Part shown: piece by piece, positions 55,320-61,318 of the stretch | How the letters are laid out: each line of letters opens with the position of its first letter | Position numbering within the stretch: the first letter of the stretch is position 1 | Assembly (NCBI RefSeq): GCF_005503555.1 | Contig: NZ_SCNG01000004.1 | Span: forward strand, 310,001 to 374,000 | Direction: 5' to 3' | Origin: Rudaea sp. 3F27F6 | GTDB lineage: Bacteria > Pseudomonadota > Gammaproteobacteria > Xanthomonadales > Rhodanobacteraceae | Length of the DNA stretch: 64,000 nucleotides | Notes under the pieces: model-generated | Seen by the model: the letters and a program-made list of their open reading frames with translations, nothing else | Told to the model about the DNA's origin: nothing | Database searches by the model: none | Translations under genes and position numbers: made by a program

Positions 55320-55769
55320 TTATTCCAGAGACAAAATGAAATCCCACTGCGCTTCGCTCACCGCCAGCACCGACAGGCGGTTGCCGCGCTGGACCAGGGC
55401 GAAATCCTTCAACTCGGTGCGGTCTTTCAGCTCGGTCAGCGTGATCGTACGCTTGAGCTTGCGCTTGAATTTGACGTCGACCAGCGACCAGCGCGGTTCG
55501 GCGCGGGAGGACTTCGCATCGAAATAGTCGCTCTTCGGATCGAATTGGGTCGGATCGGGATGCGCTTCCGTGTCGACCGTCGCAATGCCGACGACGCCGG
55601 GCACCTCGCAGCTCGAGTGATAGAACAACACCTGGTCGCCTTTCTTCATCGCGCGCAGATGATTGCGCGCTTGGTAGTTGCGCACTCCGCTCCAAGGTTC
55701 GGTCTTGCGCGCCTTCAAGTCGTCGATCGAGAATTCGTCGGGCTCGGACTTCATCAACCAATAGTTCAT
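55320..55769 (-). CDS. EVE-domain protein
   Basis: The protein has 149 residues and is a complete EVE domain: [80 protein letters not shown] folds are PUA-like and bind modified bases in DNA or RNA. Bacterial stand-alone members often lie near fau/zapA, as here. Its ATG overlaps the fau stop by 4 bases. Confidence 0.94.
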   Translation of the reverse strand: MNYWLMKSEPDEFSIDDLKARKTEPWSGVRNYQARNHLRAMKKGDQVLFYHSSCEVPGVVGIATVDTEAHPDPTQFDPKSDYFDAKSSRAEPRWSLVDVKFKRKLKRTITLTELKDRTELKDFALVQRGNRLSVLAVSEAQWDFILSLE

Positions 55770-56398
55770 GGGCGCGTCTCCGGCGGCGTGCAGTCGATCA
55801 GTTCTTTGTCGGTCGCGATGAAGTCGAGCGCAACATCCCACTCTCGCGCAGCGAGCGCATCGACTTCCTGGAAAGAGTAGCCGATTCCGACCAGCAGCGG
55901 TTGCGCCGGGCGCGGCGCGCCATGCAGAAACGCGAAGCTGCGATCGTAGTAACCGCCCCCCATACCGACGCGCCGGCCGGAACGATCGAACGCGGTCAGC
56001 GGTACGAGCACGAGATCGATTTCCTGCGCGGTCAGCAGATCGGATTCGGTGTGTTCGGGCTCGGGAATTCCATAGCGATTCGGCCGCAGTTCGGCGTTCT
56101 TGATCAGCGGCGCGAAACGCAGGCCGCGGTCCTTGCCGACGATCGGCAGACAGTACTGCTGCCCGCGCGCATTGAGCCGCGCCACTGCGGCATGCAGCGG
56201 CAACTCGCCGCCGACGGCCCAATAGCCGGCGACGCGCCGATCGACGAGAAATTCAGGAAGCTGCTCGAGACTGGCCGCCACGCCGTTGGCCGCGGCGATG
56301 CGCTCGGCCGCGCTCAGCTTGGTGCGACGCTCGCGCATCTGCGCACGCAAGGCGGCGTGCGCGTCGAAACTCGAAGTATCCATCGTCGAGGCAGGCAT
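55766..56398 (-). CDS. fau: 5-formyltetrahydrofolate cyclo-ligase
   Basis: The protein has 210 residues. It converts 5-formyl-THF to methenyl-THF with ATP. Landmarks are [60 protein letters not shown] and GGYYDR. ATG 56398 is used; ATG 56383 is an alternative. It sits downstream of 6S RNA, the classical ssrS-ygfA arrangement. Confidence 0.94.
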   Translation of the reverse strand: MPASTMDTSSFDAHAALRAQMRERRTKLSAAERIAAANGVAASLEQLPEFLVDRRVAGYWAVGGELPLHAAVARLNARGQQYCLPIVGKDRGLRFAPLIKNAELRPNRYGIPEPEHTESDLLTAQEIDLVLVPLTAFDRSGRRVGMGGGYYDRSFAFLHGAPRPAQPLLVGIGYSFQEVDALAAREWDVALDFIATDKELIDCTPPETRP

Positions 56399-56519
56399 GA
56401 GCCCTAAGTTAAGCAGGCGGCCCGTCACGCGCAAGGCGCGCGGAAAAGCTCGTGTCGAAAAGTACGGCCGGAAACGGCTGCCTTTTGATTTGCGCGCTTC
56501 GGATGAGCGCAAAAACAAA

Positions 56520-56708
56520 GTACGTCCTCCGCGATGCCGATGCACATCAAACGACCTTGATCCGAAGATCAGGTGGGAGGGCTCGCTCGTCGTCAGGCTT
56601 TCCGCACACGGCGGACATGCACACGGACTTTCGCACCGCCTTCCCGGGGTCGTTTATAGGACCAAGGCGATATGTTTGGATGCGCTGTCGCACACCGCAG
56701 GGGACGCC
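56520..56708 (-). ncRNA. ssrS: 6S RNA
   Basis: The 313-base space between zapA and fau contains a structured transcript. The ends pair: CGTCCCCTGCGGTG (minus strand, 56706-56693) with CATCGCGGAGGACG (56536-56523), 13 of 14 positions including two G-U. An internal hairpin with a UUCG loop lies at 56555-56573. The length, about 185, and the position between zapA and fau match 6S RNA, which mimics an open promoter and sequesters sigma-70 polymerase. The exact ends are approximate. Confidence 0.85.
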
Positions 56709-56711
56709 GGG

Positions 56712-57014
56712 CTATTTTACGTGCGCAGCAAGGACGCTGTCGAGTTTGCCGCGCAGCGTCTGCAATTGCTGCGCCAAACTTCCGCCGTCGATATCAGCGC
56801 GCTGCTTGCTCTGCATCAGCTCGTGCGCGATGTTGAGCGCGGCCATCACGGCGACGCGATCGAGCCCTTGCGTGCGCGTATTGCCACGCACCTCGCGCAT
56901 CTTGCCGTCGAGATAAGCCGCGGCGGCGATGAGGCCGGGCCGTTCCTCCGGCGTGCAGCCGATGAGAAATTCGCGGTCGAGAATGCTGACTGCCACGGGC
57001 GTCGCCTCGCTCAT
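56712..57014 (-). CDS. zapA: Cell division protein ZapA
   Basis: The protein has 100 residues: MSEATPVAVSILDREFLIGC, PEERPGLIAAAAYLDGKMRE, then a coiled coil (HELMQSKQRADIDGGSLAQQ). It bundles FtsZ filaments at mid-cell. The ATG overlaps the upstream coiled-coil gene by 4 bases, and 6S RNA follows within a few bases of its stop. Confidence 0.94.
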   Translation of the reverse strand: MSEATPVAVSILDREFLIGCTPEERPGLIAAAAYLDGKMREVRGNTRTQGLDRVAVMAALNIAHELMQSKQRADIDGGSLAQQLQTLRGKLDSVLAAHVK

Positions 57015-57235
57015 GCATTGCTCTCCAGCGAACGCAGACGCACGATCATCGCCTCGACGCGCGAACGCGCCTGTTCATTCTTCGCCAAGAGGTTCGCTCG
57101 CTCGACGTTGAGCTGTTCCTGGCTCACGCGCAGGCTGCGGTTTTCCTCGGTCAGCCGATGCACGAGTTCGATCAAACGATCCAGCCGCCCGCTTATTTCG
57201 GCGAACTCGTTGACGAGGTTGGGCGACTCCGGCAT
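57011..57235 (-). CDS. ZapB-like coiled-coil protein (TIGR02449 family)
   Basis: The protein has 74 residues, nearly all coiled coil (EISGRLDRLIELVHRLTEEN, RSLRVSQEQLNVERANLLAK). Size and position directly before zapA match the TIGR02449/ZapB-like proteins of gammaproteobacteria, thought to act with ZapA at the divisome. The ATG at 57235 is chosen; the frame is open further but covers the ygfB promoter. Confidence 0.88.
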   Translation of the reverse strand: MPESPNLVNEFAEISGRLDRLIELVHRLTEENRSLRVSQEQLNVERANLLAKNEQARSRVEAMIVRLRSLESNA

Positions 57236-57319
57236 GCCCGCACTATATGCAAGCAACCGGATACGGTCAACGCGCTCAAAGCCGACGCTTACGATGGGCC
57301 GGCGACGGCGACGCACTGC

Positions 57320-57325
57320 TACAAT
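57320..57325 (+). promoter_or_regulatory. TACAAT -10 element before ygfB
   Basis: TACAAT in the context CTGCTACAATGCGCAGG ends 30 bases before the GTG start at 57356. Confidence 0.5.
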
Positions 57326-57355
57326 GCGCAGGCTATCCGGCAACTCGGGCAAACG

Positions 57356-57913
57356 GTGTCGACCACGGCGATCAGCTATAGCGAACTCGGCGATGCGCTT
57401 GTCCGCGCGCAGGCCGGCGTGGGTGCGGCCGACCTGCACGGCTCATTGGCCGGCTATCTCTGCGGCGGCGGCAGCGCCGACGCGCGGCATTGGTTCGACG
57501 CGCTCGAACTGAGCCAGGACGAAGACGCGGCCAAAGCGTTGCCCCCGCCCCTGCTCGAACAGCTCTATCGCGACTGTGCGACCTGGCTTGCCGATCCGGA
57601 GCTTGGCTTCGAGCCGCTGCTGCCGGGCCCCGAAACACCGATCGACGCACGCGCCGAAGCTCTGGTCGAATGGTGCCGCGGATTTCTCGGCGGCTTCGGC
57701 CTCGCTGGCGCCGGACACGACGGCACGCTGTCGCGCGACGCGCGCGAAATCCTCGCCGATTTCGACACGATCGCCGCAACCCATTTCGAGCACGCCGGCA
57801 ATGAAGACGACGAAGCGGCGCTCGCCGAAATGATCGAATTCATCCGCGTCGGCGCGCTGCTGCTGCATGCCGAGCTGCATGCGGCGCCGCAGTCCGGCGC
57901 GACCCTGCACTGA
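57356..57913 (+). CDS. ygfB: UPF0149 (YgfB/YecA) family protein
   Basis: The protein has 185 residues from GTG 57356, which falls 30 bases after a TACAAT element. Features are SYSELGDALVRAQAGVGAAD, LHGSLAGYLCGGG, EALVEWCRGFLGGFGLAG, ILADFDTIAATHFEHAG and EFIRVGALLLHAEL. YgfB-type proteins are cytosolic; in Pseudomonas YgfB affects beta-lactam tolerance. It is divergent from zapB-zapA and followed by pepP, as in most gammaproteobacteria. Confidence 0.92.
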   Translation: MSTTAISYSELGDALVRAQAGVGAADLHGSLAGYLCGGGSADARHWFDALELSQDEDAAKALPPPLLEQLYRDCATWLADPELGFEPLLPGPETPIDARAEALVEWCRGFLGGFGLAGAGHDGTLSRDAREILADFDTIAATHFEHAGNEDDEAALAEMIEFIRVGALLLHAELHAAPQSGATLH

Positions 57914-57987
57914 AAGCCGAGAGCCGAGAATGGGACATGGTGAATCATCGACGGCAAGGAATGCGGTCTGGTCAGTGCGTGTTTTCG

Positions 57988-58014
57988 ACCGATTCCCCAT
58001 TTCCGATTCCCGAC
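57988..58014. repeat. ATTCCC-type intergenic repeat upstream of pepP
   Basis: CGATTCCCCATTTCCGATTC followed by CCGA resembles the right arm of the repeat at 22869-22894. It lies just before the pepP start, where no ribosome site is visible. Confidence 0.5.
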
Positions 58015-58027
58015 TTCCGCCTTGTCC

Positions 58028-59344
58028 ATGATCGAGCAGAAAGAGTACGCCCGCCGCCGCAAACAGCTGATGCGCATCGTCGGCGATGAGGCGATCTGCA
58101 TCGTACCGGCCGCTCCCGAGCGCGTACGCAACAACGATTCGCATTATCCCTACCGGCAGGACAGCGACTTCCACTATCTCACCGGCTTCGGCGAACCCGA
58201 GGCCGTGCTCGCCCTGATTCCGGGCCGCGAGCACGGCGAGCAGATCCTGTTCTGCCGCGAGCGCGATCCGGAGCGCGAAGCCTGGGACGGCGCTCGCGCC
58301 GGTGCCGAGGGTGCGGTCGCCGACTACGGCATGGACGATGCTTTTCCGATCGGCGACATCGACGACATCCTGCCCGGCATGATCGAAGGCCGCACGCGCG
58401 TCTACTACCACTTCGGCCGCGACGTCGAGTTCGACACCAAGCTGATCGGCTGGGTCAACCGCGCGCGCGAGGCGGTCCGCCGCGGCGTGCGCGCGCCGCA
58501 CGAGTTCGTCGCGCTCGGTCATGTTCTCCACGATCTGCGCCTGTACAAGACGCGTAGCGAACTGCGCGTGATGCGACGCGCGGCGAAGATCGCCGCCGAC
58601 GCACATGCGCGCGCCATGCGCACGGTGTGCGCCGGCATGAACGAGCACGAGATCGAAGCCGAACTGCTGCACGCCTTCCGCAAACAGGGCGCCGTGCCGA
58701 GCTACGAGCCGATCGTCGCCGGCGGCGCGAACGGCTGCGTGCTGCACTATCGGGCGAACAATGCGCCACTCAAGGACGGCGACCTGCTGCTGATCGATGC
58801 CGGCGCGGAAGTCGACTGCTACGCCTCGGACATCACGCGCACGTTCCCGATCAACGGCAAGTTCAGTGCGGCGCAGCGTGCGCTTTACGACATCGTGCTG
58901 GCCGCCCAGCGTGCGGCGATCGCCGAGGTGCGGCCCGGGCGGCCCTTCATCGCCTACCACGATGCCGCGGTGCGCGTCATCACGGCAGGATTGATCAAAC
59001 TCGGCCTGCTCAAGGGCAGCGTGCAGAAGAACATCGAAGAGGGCGCATACCGGCGCTTCTACATGCACAAGACCGGGCATTGGCTCGGCCTCGACGTGCA
59101 CGACGTCGGCGACTACCGTATCGACGGCGAGTATCGCGAACTCGAACCGGGCATGGTCGTCACGGTCGAGCCGGGCATCTACATCGCGCCCGACGCAAAG
59201 GGCGTGGATGCAAAATGGCGCGGTATCGGCATTCGCATCGAGGACGACGTCGTGGTGACGCGCGGCGAGCCGGAAATCCTCACGTCGAGTGTGCCGAACG
59301 ATCCCGATGAAATCGAGGCGCTGATGGCCGAGGCGCGAGCGTAA
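58028..59344 (+). CDS. pepP: Xaa-Pro aminopeptidase (aminopeptidase P)
   Basis: The protein has 438 residues. It is a dinuclear-metal (Mn) enzyme that removes N-terminal residues before proline. The pita-bread fold ligands are visible: DAGAEVDCYASDITRTFPIN (two Asp), HKTGHWLGLDVHD (His), TVEPGIYI (Glu) and IRIEDDVVV (Glu). ATG 58028 is chosen; TTG 58022 is 2 codons upstream. Neither has a ribosome site, as a repeat lies directly upstream. Confidence 0.95.
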   Translation: MIEQKEYARRRKQLMRIVGDEAICIVPAAPERVRNNDSHYPYRQDSDFHYLTGFGEPEAVLALIPGREHGEQILFCRERDPEREAWDGARAGAEGAVADYGMDDAFPIGDIDDILPGMIEGRTRVYYHFGRDVEFDTKLIGWVNRAREAVRRGVRAPHEFVALGHVLHDLRLYKTRSELRVMRRAAKIAADAHARAMRTVCAGMNEHEIEAELLHAFRKQGAVPSYEPIVAGGANGCVLHYRANNAPLKDGDLLLIDAGAEVDCYASDITRTFPINGKFSAAQRALYDIVLAAQRAAIAEVRPGRPFIAYHDAAVRVITAGLIKLGLLKGSVQKNIEEGAYRRFYMHKTGHWLGLDVHDVGDYRIDGEYRELEPGMVVTVEPGIYIAPDAKGVDAKWRGIGIRIEDDVVVTRGEPEILTSSVPNDPDEIEALMAEARA

Positions 59345-59350
59345 GGCGAC

Positions 59351-60787
59351 ATGGTTAGTCGAATGAGCCGCTCCAGCAAGCGAAAGCCGACAGCCGGCCG
59401 GCTGATCGCCGCGGCATTGCTATTCGCCCCGAGTCTTGTACTTTCCGCCACCGCACCGGTCCACTACGGTTTGTTCGGCGATGTCCACGTAGCGACGCCG
59501 GCCGGCGAGCCAAAACGCACGGTCATCCTCGTATCCGACAAGGACGGCTGGAATGCGCGCGCCGAGTCGCTGGCCAACGCATTAGGGAACGACGGCGCTC
59601 TCGTCTTCGGCATCGACTATCCCGCCTATCTGAAGGAAATGCTGTCGATCAAGAACGATGCCTGTCATTTCCCGTCCGCACACATCCAGGAGATGAGCGA
59701 CTGGATGCAGAAAAATCAAAAAGTAAAGAATTTTACTTATCCGCTTCTGGTTGGCGACGGCGCGGGCGCCGCTTTCGCTTACGCAGTCGATGCGCAGGCG
59801 CCGAAAGGCACGTTCAGCGGACTCGTCACCCTGGGCTGGGACTTCGGCCAGCGCTTCCCGAAACCGTTTTGCAAAGGCGATGCGGGCGAGATGTCTACGC
59901 CGGATGGCAAGGGTCTCTATCGCATCGCACCGGTGGGGACGCTGCCGAATCGCTGGCTGCCGCTACCGTTTGCCGACGGAGCGCGCGCGGACGGCGTGCT
60001 CACGCTGCTCGAAAACGCTTGGAAATCGCTGACTGCCGCGCTCTGGCTGCGCTCGAATCAAGACGAAGATGCCGGTGCCCGATTGAATCGGGCAGTCTCT
60101 TGGCTGACTGCGCCGTCCACGGCTGCGAAGCCGCTACCGAGCGACATTGCCGACTTGCCGCTGGTCGAAGTTCCCGCGCAAGGCGCTTTCGCAGAACGCG
60201 TTGCGATCATCTTGACCGGCGACGGCGGCTGGGCGGGACTCGATATCGCCGTCGCCGACCAGTTGAGCAAACGCGGCATCGCCGTCGTCGGCCTGAATAC
60301 ACTGAAGTTCTTCTGGCAGACGCGCACGCCTGCCGAAGCCGCGGACGCAGTCACACGCATCATCGGCCACTACGGCAACGAACATCCGCAGGCGGATTTC
60401 GTCATGATCGGCTATTCGTTCGGCGCAAGCCTCGCGCCGGTCGTCGTCAACCGCGTGCCTGACGCCGCGCGTGCGCGCATCGCCGCGCAGGTACTGATTT
60501 CACCCGATGCGGAGGCCGTATTCGAGATCCACGTCGGCGACTGGTTCGGCTCCACACACCACGAGGGCGCCATCCCAATCGCGCCCGAAATTGCGAATAC
60601 GAAGGTGCCGGTGATCTGCGTTCACGGCGCAGAAGAAGGCACCGACAGTTTCTGCGCCGAGCTTGCCGGCAAGCCGAACGTCCAGGATGTTTCGTTACCC
60701 GGTGGGCATCACTATGACGGCGACTACGATGCGCTCGGTGAGCGCATCGCTACGAGCTTGCCATCACGCGCCAAGGGTGCCAATTGA
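59351..60787 (+). CDS. VirJ/AcvB-family exported protein
   Basis: The protein has 478 residues with a Sec signal (AGRLIAAALLFAPSLVLSA). It contains two alpha/beta-hydrolase-like halves. The C-terminal half has the VirJ/AcvB landmarks: LTGDGGWAGLDIAVADQLSK, GIAVVGLNTLKFFWQTRTPA, nucleophile elbow GYSFGAS, and LPGGHHYDGDYDAL with the catalytic His. AcvB removes lysyl-phosphatidylglycerol in Agrobacterium and is usually beside an MprF/LpiA synthase; none is in this window. It starts 6 bases after pepP and is probably co-transcribed. Confidence 0.9.
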   Translation: MVSRMSRSSKRKPTAGRLIAAALLFAPSLVLSATAPVHYGLFGDVHVATPAGEPKRTVILVSDKDGWNARAESLANALGNDGALVFGIDYPAYLKEMLSIKNDACHFPSAHIQEMSDWMQKNQKVKNFTYPLLVGDGAGAAFAYAVDAQAPKGTFSGLVTLGWDFGQRFPKPFCKGDAGEMSTPDGKGLYRIAPVGTLPNRWLPLPFADGARADGVLTLLENAWKSLTAALWLRSNQDEDAGARLNRAVSWLTAPSTAAKPLPSDIADLPLVEVPAQGAFAERVAIILTGDGGWAGLDIAVADQLSKRGIAVVGLNTLKFFWQTRTPAEAADAVTRIIGHYGNEHPQADFVMIGYSFGASLAPVVVNRVPDAARARIAAQVLISPDAEAVFEIHVGDWFGSTHHEGAIPIAPEIANTKVPVICVHGAEEGTDSFCAELAGKPNVQDVSLPGGHHYDGDYDALGERIATSLPSRAKGAN

Positions 60788-60809
60788 CCGTTTCGCTCTG
60801 ACGGGATGC

Positions 60810-61088
60810 TCAGCAGGCGGCAGCGCTGAGAGTCTTTTCCCAGGTGGCGGACACCATTTGGCCGCCCTGGCCAGTCCAATTGTCACCGCCTCCGCAAGGA
60901 TTGTTTACGACAGGCATGACTGGATCATTGGTCGTTGCATGTGACACCGCTCCGCACGACCAAGTAAAAGTCCAGTAATAGCTGTAGCACCCTCCTGACC
61001 CCGGGAACGTCGCGTTAGCCGGGCTCGGAAAAATTCCGGCGAAGAAGACCAAAGCGCAGATCAACCTCAAGCAAACCATATTTCTCAT
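60810..61088 (-). CDS. Small secreted Cys-containing protein of unknown function
   Basis: The protein has 92 residues with a signal peptide (MRNMVCLRLICALVFFAGIF, cut near ANA-T). The mature part of about 65 residues has four Cys (34, 45, 65, 92; the last is the C-terminal residue), many Trp/Tyr and Gly (GGCYSYYWTFTWSCGA). GGAAG lies 8 bases before the ATG. Codon use is more AT-rich than the core genes. It lies between the VirJ gene (convergent) and the TonB receptor (same strand, upstream of it). No family recognised. Confidence 0.7.
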   Translation of the reverse strand: MRNMVCLRLICALVFFAGIFPSPANATFPGSGGCYSYYWTFTWSCGAVSHATTNDPVMPVVNNPCGGGDNWTGQGGQMVSATWEKTLSAAAC

Positions 61089-61264
61089 AGCTGTGCTTCC
61101 TGTTGATTAACTAACCTGGCTGGAATTGATGCCGCCAGAGCGGCAGCGGCCCAACTTTGCTCTCTTTGATCTTTATCGGTCAAGTTGTGAGTGGCCACGC
61201 TGGCACAATGCGCGCAACGATAATTAAATCGATAGCTTCTGTCTCGTAATATTCTTCATGAGAA

Positions 61265-61294
61265 TAAAAAAGGGCCGACATAGTGCCGGCCCTT
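61265..61294 (-). terminator. Intrinsic terminator after the TonB receptor
   Basis: On the minus strand AAGGGCCG, a 9-base loop and CGGCCCTT (61294-61270) are followed by a run of T. It lies 25 bases after the receptor stop codon. Confidence 0.9.
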
Positions 61295-61318
61295 CTCTCA
61301 TTAAGTCACATCCAGAAT

